A DNA stretch of 64,000 nt from assembly GCA_900109435.1 (NCBI GenBank), contig FNZT01000010.1, forward strand, positions 1 through 64,000. The letters run 5' to 3'. Below are positions 43,239-52,506 of the stretch, piece after piece; position 1 is the stretch's first letter; the number at the start of each line of letters is the position of its first letter. Below the pieces are notes generated by a model. The model was not told the DNA's origin. It made no database searches and saw only the letters and a program-made list of their open reading frames with translations. The stretch comes from Ruminococcus sp. YRD2003 (GTDB lineage Bacteria; Bacillota; Clostridia; Oscillospirales; Ruminococcaceae). The translations under genes were made by a program, and so were the position numbers.

Positions 43239-43511
43239 TTATCTGTTTTCCTCGCTGAATCCGCTGTCTACAAGCTCGATAAGAGCGTCAACAGCTGCTC
43301 TCTCGTCTGCACCGTCTGCGATGACCTTTACATTTGTTCCGCCTACGATACCGAGGGAAAGGATTCCAAGCAGGCTCTTGGCATTGACTCTGCGCTCTTC
43401 CTTCTCTATCCAGATAGACGACTTGAACTCGTTAGCCTTCTGAATGAAGAATGTTGCCGGTCTTGCGTGGAGACCTACCTGATTTTTTACCATTACTTCT
43501 CTGACAAACAT
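43239..43511 (-). CDS. ptsH: HPr phosphocarrier protein
   Basis: 90 residues with the phospho-acceptor His15 in GLHARPAT and regulatory Ser46 in NAKSLLGILSLGI. It relays phosphate from enzyme I to PTS permeases. Ser46 is the HPr kinase site linked to CcpA catabolite control in Firmicutes. Both residues are present, so it is a true HPr rather than Crh. It is monocistronic, with its own promoter. Confidence 0.95.
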   Translation of the reverse strand: MFVREVMVKNQVGLHARPATFFIQKANEFKSSIWIEKEERRVNAKSLLGILSLGIVGGTNVKVIADGADERAAVDALIELVDSGFSEENR

Positions 43512-43589
43512 AATACAACTCTCCTATTCTCTGTAGTCGCCCGTGTGCTATGCGGGCGTTTCATGCAAATTGTTTCGTTGCTGTTATCT

Positions 43590-43618
43590 ATTATACATTC
43601 ATTTTTTTTCATAGTCAA
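43590..43618 (-). promoter_or_regulatory. Promoter of ptsH
   Basis: Minus-strand TTGACT (43618-43613), 17 bp, TATAAT (43595-43590), about 80 bases before the ATG. Confidence 0.75.
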
Positions 43619-43639
43619 CGCATTTTTGTCTCAAAAGTG

Positions 43640-44184
43640 ATTGTTTTCTCTAAATTCTACATTTAGATTAAATGACCGATAGAATTATACAGGTTGCTTG
43701 TGAATTATCACTACAAATCACAGTGGATTTTTATTGTTCAATCTGTATATTTTCCCCGCAAGAATATGTTTACATTTGCTAAAAGGAAAAAGCATTTTCT
43801 ACTATACAGCCTGTTTATGTGCATTTGCTATAGAGATATATTCAGATTATATAGCAATTGTAAGAACTGGATAAATTTTTTATCTTATAAATCCGCCCGA
43901 AAAGTCCTGTTCCATCAAATTGCGTTTAGCTAAATTATTCCGCTTAAATTATCTGAAACTGCCCATAAATCGGCTGATAGCGAGCCTATCAAAAATCAGG
44001 CTTCCGCTTAAATCTGAATCCTGTTTATCCCCTCAAGTCATTTTCGGGCGAGCAGAACTCGCCCCTACAAGCATAGACAAAACGAACTATTTCTGTAGGG
44101 GCGCTTTCCGAGCGCCCGCGCTGTATTTTTGCACATCGCACCATTATATAAACCAAGCAGGCAGTGAAGACACTGCCTGCTTTG
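43640..44184. other. AT-rich intergenic stretch plus repeat units
   Basis: No gene is supported in this 540-base stretch. A 79-codon plus frame at 43694-43933 has no ribosome site or family signal. Two variable-stem repeat units lie at 44045-44070 and 44094-44119. Confidence 0.4.
44045..44119. repeat. Variable-stem GTAGGGGCG repeats, cluster 2
   Basis: An inverted unit CGGGCGAG-cagaa-CTCGCCCCTACA (44045-44070) and a direct unit TGTAGGGGCGCT-ttccg-AGCGCCCG (44094-44119). Confidence 0.75.
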
Positions 44185-44898
44185 TCATTCCTTATTAATA
44201 TACGCCTCATACAAGTCGGGGCGGCGCTCCTTCGTGAGCTCAAGGCTCTGCTCATGACGCCATTTCTCGATGTTGGCGTGGTGCCCCGACAGCAGTATCG
44301 GCGGCACGCTCTCCCCTTCCCACACCTCGGGGCGCGTATAATGGGGATATTCGAGCAGTCCGCTGTATATGCTCTCCTCCTCGAAGCAGATGTCGTCCGA
44401 GAGCACGCCCTCACACATACGAGCTACACAGTCGGTCAGCACCATTGCGGGAAGCTCCCCGCCTGTGAGGACGTAATCGCCGATAGAGAGCTCCTCATCG
44501 ACTATCTTGTCGATGACGCGCTGGTCTACGCCCTCGTAATGACCGCAGATTATGAGGATATTGTCCATTTTCGAGAGCTCGACTGCCCTCTGCTGGGTCA
44601 GTACCTTGCCCTTCGGCGACATATATATTGTATGCGGCTTGCTGCCCATTTCGTCACAGACTGCCATATAACAGTTATATATCGGCTCGCACTGCATTAC
44701 CATGCCCATGCCTCCGCCGTAGGGTGTGTCGTCGACGCGGCGGTGCTTGTCCTGCGTATATTCGCGTATCTGGCGGCAATGCACCTCGATTTTCCCTGCC
44801 CTGCGTGCCCTGCCCACGATGCTCTCGCCGAGCACTGCCTCGCACATCTCCGGGAAAAGTGTTGCTATCTCTATCTTCATGTGGCCTCCGTCAGTCAA
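44185..44898 (-). CDS. trmD: tRNA (guanine37-N1)-methyltransferase
   Basis: 237 residues. It methylates G37 next to the anticodon, preventing frameshifts. The SPOUT fold signatures are clear: KIEIATLFPEMCEAVLGESI at the start, VDDTPYGGGMGMVM, and the knot motif ICGHYEGVDQRVID with IGDYVLTGGELPAM. The length is typical. It overlaps rimM by eight bases, as in the usual rpsP-rimM-trmD-rplS arrangement, but neither rpsP nor rplS is adjacent here. Confidence 0.96.
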   Translation of the reverse strand: MTDGGHMKIEIATLFPEMCEAVLGESIVGRARRAGKIEVHCRQIREYTQDKHRRVDDTPYGGGMGMVMQCEPIYNCYMAVCDEMGSKPHTIYMSPKGKVLTQQRAVELSKMDNILIICGHYEGVDQRVIDKIVDEELSIGDYVLTGGELPAMVLTDCVARMCEGVLSDDICFEEESIYSGLLEYPHYTRPEVWEGESVPPILLSGHHANIEKWRHEQSLELTKERRPDLYEAYINKE

Positions 44899-45394
44899 AA
44901 AGTCCGTCGAGTGGCCGTATCTTCATCACATTGCCGTCGATGTCCGTGGAGATAACTACGTCCGCTATCGCGGGTACAAGCAGTTCCTTGTCTCCCGATT
45001 TTACGACGTAAACGTCGTTTGCGCCCGTCTGCATCACGTCGTCGATGACGCCATATAGCTCGTCGGAGTCGGCATCGCGCACCTCCATGCCGATGAGGTC
45101 TTGTATAAAATAGGTGCCGTCGTCGAGCTCGAGGTCGTCACGGTGCATATACAGCACCTTATTCCGCAGTTTTTCGGCTGCCTCGGGTGTATCCACGCCC
45201 TCTATCTTGGCAATGACCATGTTCTTGAACACGCGGGAACGCTCGATAACTACCTCGTCCTTCGCCTTTCCGATGAACAGACGGCCGAACTCCGCGAGCA
45301 GCTCGGGTGTGTCGGTATAGGGCATTATCTTGACCTCGCCGCGGATGCCGTGGGTCGTGACTATCTTGCCCGCTTCAAGAAATTCCTTCTTCAT
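44891..45394 (-). CDS. rimM: 16S rRNA processing protein RimM
   Basis: 167 residues; helps mature the 30S head domain. The family signatures are the N-terminal GKIVTTHGIRGEVKIMPYTD and the C-terminal PRC-barrel (YFIQDLIGMEVRDADSDELYGVI, LLVPAIADVVISTDID). It overlaps trmD and is preceded one base after the stop of an unrelated membrane-anchored protein. Confidence 0.95.
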   Translation of the reverse strand: MKKEFLEAGKIVTTHGIRGEVKIMPYTDTPELLAEFGRLFIGKAKDEVVIERSRVFKNMVIAKIEGVDTPEAAEKLRNKVLYMHRDDLELDDGTYFIQDLIGMEVRDADSDELYGVIDDVMQTGANDVYVVKSGDKELLVPAIADVVISTDIDGNVMKIRPLDGLFD

Positions 45395-45395
45395 T

Positions 45396-46223
45396 TCAGT
45401 CCTCCGCTATCTGAACGGTTTTGGCTATCTGCCGTGCGACCTCGGGGTCCTTGCTGAGAATTATCACATTCTGCCAGTTGTCGAGGTCATTGACGTCGTA
45501 AACTTCAAGATTCAGCTCATACGCGCCGTTTTCGCCAGTGGTCTGCGTGATGAACGACTTCATATTGCCGTTGTCGTAGTAGTAGCGCTCAGCCTCGACA
45601 TCCTCGGTATAGCTCTCATCTCCCGAAACGCCCTTGTACAATAACATTGAGGGAACCATTATCGCCTTCAGCTCCATGAGCTTATACATCGCGTTGACCT
45701 CGGAGGGCGAGAACTTATTGCACTTCTTATAGTCGAAGGTCTCGCACAGGAAAATCATATCGTGGTAGTTCTCGGGCGGCTCATATCCGAGCTTTTTCAG
45801 TCCCTTGTTCATGCGCTTGTCGAAGAAGCCGACTTCTCGGAAGTGGTCGATATCAGGTCCGTTTTCGTCCTCAGGCTCGCCCTTGTCCATGACGCAGACG
45901 AGGAGTTCACGCTTTTCAACGTTGTCGTTATCGACGATAATCCCCGATTTCAAGCCCTCCGTCACATCGGGATACATCCAGAACAGCCCGTCGGGTGCCT
46001 CAAAGTCGATGCCCTTTATCGAGCACGCCCTGAATTCGTCGGGTACTTCGATATCCGCGTAGGGATAGGGCTCGGTAACAGTTTCTCCGTCCGTGAAAAC
46101 GGGCAGTATCTCATATTCCATCAATTTCCATTTGATGAGCGTCTGTGAGAGGTAGAAGCCCGCACCGCCGAGAACAGTCAGCGCCGCCAATACGCCGACG
46201 GTTATTTTTGCACCTTTTTTCAT
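45396..46223 (-). CDS. Membrane-anchored extracytoplasmic protein, unknown function
   Basis: 275 residues: an N-terminal hydrophobic anchor (about 7-27, ITVGVLAALTVLGGAGFYLS) followed by a hydrophilic domain rich in Asp and Glu. No family is recognised. It precedes rimM and trmD and is likely co-transcribed with them, which is an odd position for an exported protein. Confidence 0.65.
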   Translation of the reverse strand: MKKGAKITVGVLAALTVLGGAGFYLSQTLIKWKLMEYEILPVFTDGETVTEPYPYADIEVPDEFRACSIKGIDFEAPDGLFWMYPDVTEGLKSGIIVDNDNVEKRELLVCVMDKGEPEDENGPDIDHFREVGFFDKRMNKGLKKLGYEPPENYHDMIFLCETFDYKKCNKFSPSEVNAMYKLMELKAIMVPSMLLYKGVSGDESYTEDVEAERYYYDNGNMKSFITQTTGENGAYELNLEVYDVNDLDNWQNVIILSKDPEVARQIAKTVQIAED

Positions 46224-46242
46224 AATTATTCCTTTACACTTT

Positions 46243-46411
46243 CGGGACGCCGAGGGCGGCGTCCCCTACATAGAATTATCCTGTAGGGGCGAGTTCCGCT
46301 CGCCCGTCATATCTTGATTTGGTCTCGGGCGCACGGATAAACAGCGCACCAAATCTTTGATTTGGATTGCGATGCTATATGCGCTTTGCTGTAATGCGCC
46401 CCTACAATGCT
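46243..46411. repeat. Variable-stem GTAGGGGCG repeats, cluster 3
   Basis: Inverted unit CGGGACGCCG...CGTCCCCTACA (46243-46270), direct unit TGTAGGGGCGAG-ttccg-CTCGCCCG (46282-46306), and a longer, interrupted unit from CGGGCGCA (46327) to GCGCCCCTACAA near 46409. Confidence 0.7.
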
Positions 46412-46419
46412 TCAAGCGC

Positions 46420-47859
46420 TCAGTTCTTCATCTCAAAGTTTTCGCCGAGAAGCTCCTTGTTTGCTTCGAGTATCGGATTAATGCACTCAGCAAGGAACTC
46501 GTCCACCTGCTGGGGGCTTCTGCCGACGTAATTCTCGGGCTTGAGGACTGCATCGAGCTCCTCCTTCGTTACCATGAACATCGGGTCAGCCTCAATGAGC
46601 TCGCAGAGATTGTTGTCAAGTCCGCGCACCTTTACGTTTGCGCCCGCCTCCATGGAGTAGTCCATGATGCGGTCGTGGAGCTCCTGACGGTTGCCGCCCT
46701 TCTTTACAGCGTCCATCATGATATTCTCGCTCGCCATGAAGGGCAGCTCTGCCATTACGCGGCGGCGTATCATCTCGGGGTATACGACAAGTCCGTCGGT
46801 CACGTTCATCATTATGTTGAGGATAGCGTCAACTCCGAGGAATGCCTCGGCTACGGAAATGCGCTTGTTCGCGGAGTCGTCGAGTGTCCTCTCGAACCAC
46901 TGTGTGCCCGCTGTGAACGCAGGATTGAGGCTGTCTATCATCACGTAGCGCGCAAGCGAGGTTATCCTCTCGCAGCGCATGGGGTTGCGCTTGTATGCCA
47001 TCGCGGACGAGCCTATCTGCTTCTTCTCACGCGGCTCTTCCATCTCCTTGAAGGACTGGAGTATGCGCATATCGTTCGAGAATTTGCTTGCAGACTGGGC
47101 GATGTCGCTGAGCACCTCGAGCACCTTGGAGTCGACCTTGCGCGAGTAGGTCTGTCCCGATACGGGTACTACCGCATCAAAGCCCATTTCCTCCGCTATC
47201 ATCTTCTCGAGCTGCTTTATCTTGTCGGTGTCGCCCTCGAAGAGCTCCATAAATGATGCCTGTGTGCCCGTAGTGCCCTTGCTTCCGAGGAGCTTGAGGG
47301 TAGAGATGCGGTACTCGAGGTCCTCGAAATCCATGAGGAGCTCGTTGAGCCACAGCGTCGCTCTCTTGCCGACTGTGGTGAGCTGTGCAGGCTGGAGGTG
47401 TGTATACGCCAGACAGGGCATATTCTTGTACTCGTCGGCAAACTTGGCGAGGTTGTTCATTACGTTCAGAAGCTTGCGGCGGACTACCTGCAAAGCGTCG
47501 CGCATGATGATAACGTCGGTGTTATCGCCGACATAGCATGATGTTGCTCCGAGGTGGATGATGCCTGCGGCATCGGGGCAAGCCTGTCCGTATGTGAAGA
47601 CATGAGCCATGACGTCGTGGCGCGTGATGCGCTCGCGTGCCTCCGCTGCCTCGTAGTCGATATCGTTCACGTGCTCCTCGAGCTGCTTTACCTGCGCCTC
47701 CGTCACGGGAAGACCAAGCTTCATTTCGGCTCTTGCAAGGGCTACCCAAAGCTTGCGCCATGTGGTGAACTTCTTATCTGCCGAGAAAATGTACTGCATT
47801 TCCTCACTTGCATAACGTGTGCAGAATGGACTTTCGTAGCTGTTTCTGTTACCGCTCAT
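46420..47859 (-). CDS. purB: Adenylosuccinate lyase
   Basis: 479 residues of the fumarase/aspartase fold. It cleaves SAICAR and adenylosuccinate, releasing fumarate in purine synthesis. The signature loop GSSAMAYKRNPMRCERI, the catalytic His region (GATSCYVGDNTDVI; TTGTQASFM), and the TRHDVMAHV motif are present. Length is normal. AAAGGAG precedes the ATG. It is monocistronic, with a cluster of repeats downstream. Confidence 0.97.
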   Translation of the reverse strand: MSGNRNSYESPFCTRYASEEMQYIFSADKKFTTWRKLWVALARAEMKLGLPVTEAQVKQLEEHVNDIDYEAAEARERITRHDVMAHVFTYGQACPDAAGIIHLGATSCYVGDNTDVIIMRDALQVVRRKLLNVMNNLAKFADEYKNMPCLAYTHLQPAQLTTVGKRATLWLNELLMDFEDLEYRISTLKLLGSKGTTGTQASFMELFEGDTDKIKQLEKMIAEEMGFDAVVPVSGQTYSRKVDSKVLEVLSDIAQSASKFSNDMRILQSFKEMEEPREKKQIGSSAMAYKRNPMRCERITSLARYVMIDSLNPAFTAGTQWFERTLDDSANKRISVAEAFLGVDAILNIMMNVTDGLVVYPEMIRRRVMAELPFMASENIMMDAVKKGGNRQELHDRIMDYSMEAGANVKVRGLDNNLCELIEADPMFMVTKEELDAVLKPENYVGRSPQQVDEFLAECINPILEANKELLGENFEMKN

Positions 47860-47986
47860 TATAATAACTCCTTTATGTGCGTAAACGCATAATATTCTAT
47901 TATAATTATATCATATCCCGATGAAAAATGCAAGCTGTTATGTCAAGACCCGTGCATATCGCGGGCTGCCAAAGACAGCCCACTAC

Positions 47987-48023
47987 AAAAAGAGCGCACC
48001 GAGGGGGATCACCCTCAGTGCGC
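47987..48023 (-). terminator. Terminator of the nfn operon
   Basis: GCGCACCGAGGG pairs with CCCTCAGTGCGC (one mismatch), with TTTTT following on the minus strand. Confidence 0.75.
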
Positions 48024-48044
48024 CTTGTTATGTATATTCAGCTT

Positions 48045-49430
48045 TTACTTGTTCTGAAGGTACTCGTCCATTGCTGCCGCTGCCTTCTTGCCTGCACCCA
48101 TTGCGAGTATAACGGTCGCTGCGCCCGTGACAGCGTCGCCGCCTGCGTAAACGCCCTCCTTGGAGGTAAGACCGTCCTCGTCTGCGATGATGCCGCCCCA
48201 CTTCTGTGTGTCAAGACCTGCTGTTGTCGACTTGATGAGCGGGTTCGGTGATGTGCCTATCGACATGATAACGCAGTCAGCCTCTATCTCGAAGAATGCG
48301 CCCTCTATCGGAACAGGCTTTGCACGTCCCGATGCGTCGGGCTCGGAAAGCTCCATCTGCTGGCAGATAACGCCCTTTACCCAGCCGTCCTCGGTGGCGG
48401 TTATCTCGGTGGGATTCGTGAGGAACTTGAAGTTGATGCCCTCCTCCATTGCGTGCTCGACTTCCTCTGCACGCGCGGGGAGCTCCTTCTCTGTACGGCG
48501 GTAAACGATAGTAACGTCTGCGCCGAGACGCTTTGCACAGCGGGCTGCGTCCATAGCAACATTTCCGCCGCCTACGATAACTGCGCTCTTGCCTGCCTTT
48601 ATGGGAGTAGAGCTGCCTTCCTTGTAAGCCTTCATGAGGTTGATACGTGTGAGGAATTCGTTCGCGGAGTAAACACCGCTGAGGTTCTCACCAGGGATAT
48701 TCATGAATCTGGGGAGGCCTGCGCCCGAGCCGATGAATACGCTCTCGAAGCCCTCCTCCTTCATGAGCTCGTCAACGGAAACTGTTCTGCCGACTACTGT
48801 ATTTGTCTCGACCTTGACGCCGAGTGCTTTCAGTCCCTCTATCTCCTTCTGCACGATAGCCTTGGGGAGACGGAATTCGGGGATACCGTAGGAGAGGACG
48901 CCTCCCGCAACGTGGAGCGCCTCGAATATAGTAACATCATAGCCCTTCTTGACAAGGTCGCCCGCGCACGCAAGACCCGAAGGACCTGAGCCGATGATAG
49001 CTACCTTGTGACCGTTCGGAGCGGGCTTTTCAACGGGAGTCTCGGGCTGTGCATTGTGCCAGTCGGCAACGAAGCGCTCGAGTCGTCCGATAGCTACGGG
49101 CTCGCCCTTGATGCCGCGGACGCACTTGCCCTCGCACTGATTCTCCTGCGGACATACTCTTCCGCAGACTGCGGGCAGTGAGCTTGACTGTGTGATTATC
49201 CTGTAAGCCTCGGCAAAGTTGCCTTCGGCTACCTGTGCTATGAATGCGGGGATATCTATCTGTACGGGACAGCCTGTAGTACAGGGCTTGTTCTTGCAGT
49301 TGAGGCAGCGCTTTGCCTCGTCTATTGCCTGCTCCTCCGTGTAGCCGAGAGCTACCTCGGAGAAGTTCTTATTTCTGACGTCGGGAACCTGAACAGGCAT
49401 CTCGTTCTTCTTCAAAGACATATTAGCCAT
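48045..49430 (-). CDS. NfnB-like/GltD-like NADPH oxidoreductase subunit
   Basis: 461 residues. The N terminus carries two ferredoxin-like Cys clusters (CLNCKNKPCTTGCP; CGRVCPQENQCEGKC). FAD (IIGSGPSGLACAGDL) and NADPH (VIVGGGNVAMDAARCAKRLG) Rossmann motifs follow. This is the glutamate synthase small-subunit family (GltA/NfnB). The upstream partner is an NfnA-type flavoprotein, so NADH-dependent ferredoxin:NADP+ oxidoreductase (electron bifurcation) is more likely than a glutamate synthase; no large GltB subunit is nearby. Confidence 0.92.
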   Translation of the reverse strand: MANMSLKKNEMPVQVPDVRNKNFSEVALGYTEEQAIDEAKRCLNCKNKPCTTGCPVQIDIPAFIAQVAEGNFAEAYRIITQSSSLPAVCGRVCPQENQCEGKCVRGIKGEPVAIGRLERFVADWHNAQPETPVEKPAPNGHKVAIIGSGPSGLACAGDLVKKGYDVTIFEALHVAGGVLSYGIPEFRLPKAIVQKEIEGLKALGVKVETNTVVGRTVSVDELMKEEGFESVFIGSGAGLPRFMNIPGENLSGVYSANEFLTRINLMKAYKEGSSTPIKAGKSAVIVGGGNVAMDAARCAKRLGADVTIVYRRTEKELPARAEEVEHAMEEGINFKFLTNPTEITATEDGWVKGVICQQMELSEPDASGRAKPVPIEGAFFEIEADCVIMSIGTSPNPLIKSTTAGLDTQKWGGIIADEDGLTSKEGVYAGGDAVTGAATVILAMGAGKKAAAAMDEYLQNK

Positions 49431-49431
49431 T

Positions 49432-50271
49432 TCACTTTACCTCCTTGAACAGATTGCACGCTTCTTCGTAGGCATGACGCTCGAAGGGCTTGTACATAGC
49501 GCCTCTTGCCATAGCCTCGTCGAAGTCGATGAGGTGACCGTCAAACTCGGGACCGTCAACGCACGCGAACTTTGTCTCGCCGCCGACAGTCAGACGACAG
49601 CCGCCGCACATTCCCGTACCGTCTATCATAATGGGGTTCATGGAAGCAACAGTGGGTATCTCGTACTCCTTTGTGAGACGACAGACGAACTTCATCATTA
49701 TCAGCGGTCCGATAGTGATGACGCGGTCGTACTTCTCGCCGCTCTCGATGAGCTTCTTGAGGGCGTCGGTAACGAGTCCCTTCTCGCCTGCCGTGCCGTC
49801 GTCGCTCATGAGCACGAACTTCGAGCTTGCGGCTCTGAACTCGTCCTCAAGGATAACAAGGTCTTTATTTCTGAAGCCGACGATGGAATGTACCTCAACG
49901 CCGAGCTCGTGGAGCTTCTTTGCTACGGGATATGCGATAGCACAGCCAACGCCTCCGCCGACAACAGCCACCTTCTTCAGACCCTCTGTCTCGGTAGGAC
50001 GTCCGAGCGGTCCGACGAAGTCCTGAAGGCAGTCACCCTCATTCATATGGTTGAGCTTCTCGGTTGTGCCGCCGACTATCTGGAAGATGATGGTGATAGT
50101 GCCCTTCTCGCGGTCGTAATCGGCTACTGTGAGCGGTATGCGCTCGCCCTCGCTGTCTGTTCTGAGGATGATGAACTGTCCAGGCTCAGCCTTCCTGGCT
50201 ACTCTCGGGGCGTATATCTTCATCAGTGTGACAGTAGGGTTGAGACTTTTCTTTTCAAGAATTTCAAACAT
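49432..50271 (-). CDS. NfnA-like FAD/NAD/2Fe-2S subunit
   Basis: 279 residues of the ferredoxin-NADP reductase fold. A flavin-binding PGQFIILRTD...RIPLTVADY segment, an NAD-binding VAVVGGGVGCAIAYPVAKKL motif and a C-terminal Cys cluster for a 2Fe-2S centre (MCGGCRL...CVDGPEFDG) are present. It resembles PyrK, but the fused operon with the GltA-like gene one base downstream marks it as NfnA. Together they would interconvert NADH, NADPH and reduced ferredoxin. Confidence 0.92.
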   Translation of the reverse strand: MFEILEKKSLNPTVTLMKIYAPRVARKAEPGQFIILRTDSEGERIPLTVADYDREKGTITIIFQIVGGTTEKLNHMNEGDCLQDFVGPLGRPTETEGLKKVAVVGGGVGCAIAYPVAKKLHELGVEVHSIVGFRNKDLVILEDEFRAASSKFVLMSDDGTAGEKGLVTDALKKLIESGEKYDRVITIGPLIMMKFVCRLTKEYEIPTVASMNPIMIDGTGMCGGCRLTVGGETKFACVDGPEFDGHLIDFDEAMARGAMYKPFERHAYEEACNLFKEVK

Positions 50272-50624
50272 TGTCTTTTACCTTCTAACCAAATGGATTT
50301 GCAATGCGGGGAATCTCCATGCCGTCGCCGTTGACGGACACGGATACAGGCATTGCATAGCATACGTGTTATTATAACATATAATAACGCAAATTTCAAG
50401 TGTTTTCTTTGTAGGGACGCGCATTGCGTGTCCGCAAATGTCCGAATCTGACGGCTGAATGACGTAGGGAACGCCGCCCTCGGCGTTCCGCGCAGTAGGG
50501 GCGGATATTATCTGCCCGCAAATATACGGAATATTTACGGTAACATTCCGTAGGGGCGCCCTTCGGGCGCCCGCAAATAAATGAAATGCTGACGGGCGAG
50601 CGGAACTCGCCCCTACAATTTCGA
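50272..50624. repeat. Intergenic region with variable-stem repeats, cluster 4
   Basis: No gene is seen. At least five units lie at 50411, 50464, 50495, 50550 and 50593 with stems GGGACGCGCA/TGCGTGTCC, GGAACGCCG/CGGCGTTCC, GGGGCGGATA/TATCTGCCC, GGGGCGCCC/GGGCGCCC and CGGGCGAG/CTCGCCCC. CGCAAAT often follows the direct units. Confidence 0.75.
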
Positions 50625-51566
50625 TTATCTCGCAAACGCCGCCTCATTGCGTGCCTCGTAGAGCTTGTTCACGAGGGCGAGCTCACTTGCGGAAAGCTTC
50701 CTGCCTGCCGAGAATATCAGCATATCCCTGAAACAGTTGTCCGCAAACTCGCATCTCTTCTGCACAAGCCCGTACTTGCCGCACAAGCTCTCGGGGACGG
50801 GCGAATCCAGCATGAACGAGGTCGGCACTGTCAGCAGAAAATCCAGCGCGCTCCCGCGGTCAAACATATACACGCGCCGCACCTTCGTATCTGCGGGGCG
50901 GTTGTTCGCAAACAGCCTGTCCACGGCGCTCGGGACATACGGCACCGCCTCGTCGCCCTGTGCGACCTCCTCATAGTGCGCGGAGAGCTCGCCGTATGTG
51001 AGCTCTTCATTTGCCGCGGGGTGCTCCGCCGACATCACCGCGAGCTCCTCGAACTCCCACAAAAGCTGGCTTTCGAGATTTTTCTCGGCGAGATAGTCCG
51101 TGAAATACTTCTCGTGCGCCGCATTAAAGCGGATTATACCGAAATTATAGCCGTTGTCGCGGACATTCTCTATCGTGCGCAGAGAGTTCGTCTCGCAGAA
51201 ATAGACCTCCATATCGTCGGAGGCGTCCGACGCGGCGATGAACTCCGACAGTGCCTTCGAGATGTATCCCGCGCGCGGCACGGATATGCGCATTTTACGC
51301 TCACGGGGCTTATCGGGCGAGCCGATAGCCTCCATATTGTCTATCTGCATGAGTATCTGCTTGGCACACGCAAGGAACTTCATGCCCTGATCGGTCGGTA
51401 TCACGCCCTTGGAAGTCCTGCGGAATATCGTGATGCCGAGCGAATTCTCGAGCTCCTTGATAGCTTTGCTCAGGTTCGGCTGTGCCATATACAGATTCTC
51501 GGCGGCTTGCGTGATAGAGCGCGTTTTCTCTATCTCTACCGCGTATTTGAAGTGGAGTGTATTCAT
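50625..51566 (-). CDS. LysR-family transcriptional regulator
   Basis: 313 residues. The N-terminal winged HTH is classic (FKYAVEIEKTRSITQAAENLYMAQPNLSKAIKELE, then RRTSKGVIPTDQG). A periplasmic-binding-like effector domain follows. The likely ligand cannot be read. It lies 17 bases after the acetyltransferase stop on the same strand, so the two may share a transcript. Confidence 0.93.
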   Translation of the reverse strand: MNTLHFKYAVEIEKTRSITQAAENLYMAQPNLSKAIKELENSLGITIFRRTSKGVIPTDQGMKFLACAKQILMQIDNMEAIGSPDKPRERKMRISVPRAGYISKALSEFIAASDASDDMEVYFCETNSLRTIENVRDNGYNFGIIRFNAAHEKYFTDYLAEKNLESQLLWEFEELAVMSAEHPAANEELTYGELSAHYEEVAQGDEAVPYVPSAVDRLFANNRPADTKVRRVYMFDRGSALDFLLTVPTSFMLDSPVPESLCGKYGLVQKRCEFADNCFRDMLIFSAGRKLSASELALVNKLYEARNEAAFAR

Positions 51567-51583
51567 AGCGCTCCTCTCTGTGT

Positions 51584-52180
51584 TTACTTCTTCTTGTCGG
51601 ACTTCTGCGCCTCGGAGGGCTTATCCTCGCCGATGTTTCTTATGACCTTGCAGGGATTTCCCGCAGCCACAGTACCCGAGGGGATATCCTTGTTCACGAC
51701 GCTGCCGCCTGCGATAACGACGTTGTCGCCGATAGTCACGCCAGGCATTACGCAGACGTTACCGCCTATCCATACGTCATTCCCGACCTTTATCGGCTTT
51801 GCGTATTCAAGCCCGCTGTTGCGCTGAGCGGCGTCAATGGGATGCCCTGCCGTGTAGAAGCCGCAGTTCGGACCTATGAACACGTTGTTGCCGAAGGTGA
51901 CCTCCGCACAGTCAAGGATAACGAGGTTGTGGTTGGCGTAGAAGTTGTCGCCGATTATGATGTTGTAGCCGTAGTCGCAGAAGAAATTGGGCTCAACTAC
52001 GGTGTTCTCGCCGCGCAGAGCGAGCAGTCTGTCAAGAAGCCTCTCTCTCTTCTGGTAGTCGTTGTACTCGATGGCGTTGTACTCCGCACAGAGCTTCTTT
52101 GCCTTGACACGTTCGTCGTGGAGCTCCTTGTCGCCTGCGAAATAGAGTTCGCCTGCCTGCTGTTTTTCCTTTTCGGTCAT
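51584..52180 (-). CDS. Maltose/galactoside O-acetyltransferase family protein
   Basis: 198 residues from ATG 52180, which has AAAGGAGGG; the open frame extends upstream into repeats. A mac domain (YFAGDKELHDERVKAKKLC) and a left-handed beta-helix hexapeptide domain follow. The catalytic His is in FYTAGHPID, with IGGNVCVMPGVTIGDNVVIA and NPCKVIRNI at the end. It should transfer acetyl from acetyl-CoA to a sugar hydroxyl. Confidence 0.92.
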   Translation of the reverse strand: MTEKEKQQAGELYFAGDKELHDERVKAKKLCAEYNAIEYNDYQKRERLLDRLLALRGENTVVEPNFFCDYGYNIIIGDNFYANHNLVILDCAEVTFGNNVFIGPNCGFYTAGHPIDAAQRNSGLEYAKPIKVGNDVWIGGNVCVMPGVTIGDNVVIAGGSVVNKDIPSGTVAAGNPCKVIRNIGEDKPSEAQKSDKKK

Positions 52181-52240
52181 AATTAACCCTCCTTTATTAA
52201 TGCGTAATTGTGGTATCGGCTTCGCCGATGATTTTGGAAT

Positions 52241-52409
52241 TGTAGGGGCGGATATTATCCGCCCGCATAAATCGTAATGGCGGACGGGGCGATGTAGGCA
52301 TCGCCCCCTACAAATTGTTACGGTAATGATTATCCATGTAGGGGCGACGTTCCGTCGCCCGCAAGCAAACGCAATCGGTATCACGGGCGGCGGGACGCCG
52401 CCCCTACAA
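52241..52409. repeat. Variable-stem GTAGGGGCG repeats, cluster 5
   Basis: Four units lie at 52241-52265, about 52285-52313, 52337-52361 and 52384-52409. Examples are TGTAGGGGCGGATA/TATCCGCCCG and TGTAGGGGCGACG-ttc-CGTCGCCCG. They fill the region between the acetyltransferase and ddl, which has no gene. Confidence 0.75.
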
Positions 52410-52458
52410 ACAGTGCGCAAATCATTTTTTAATATTCATCGCTGTCAGACGATACCAT

Positions 52459-52492
52459 AAGCTAAAGGCTAATGGCTAAAGGCTAACGGCTT
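52459..52492. repeat. GGCTAA repeat element, copy B (right arm)
   Basis: GCTAAAGGCTAATGGCTAAA then GGCTAACGGCT; only the right arm of the element seen at 35.6 and 53.7 kb. Confidence 0.7.
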
Positions 52493-52506
52493 TTTCTGAG
52501 CTCTGA

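Noticed and set aside
43694..43933. 79-codon plus-strand frame in the AT-rich gap
   Set aside because: No ribosome site, and residue composition is that of AT-rich noise.
49474..50334. 286-codon plus-strand frame
   Set aside because: It is antisense to the NfnA-like gene, which has full family motifs.
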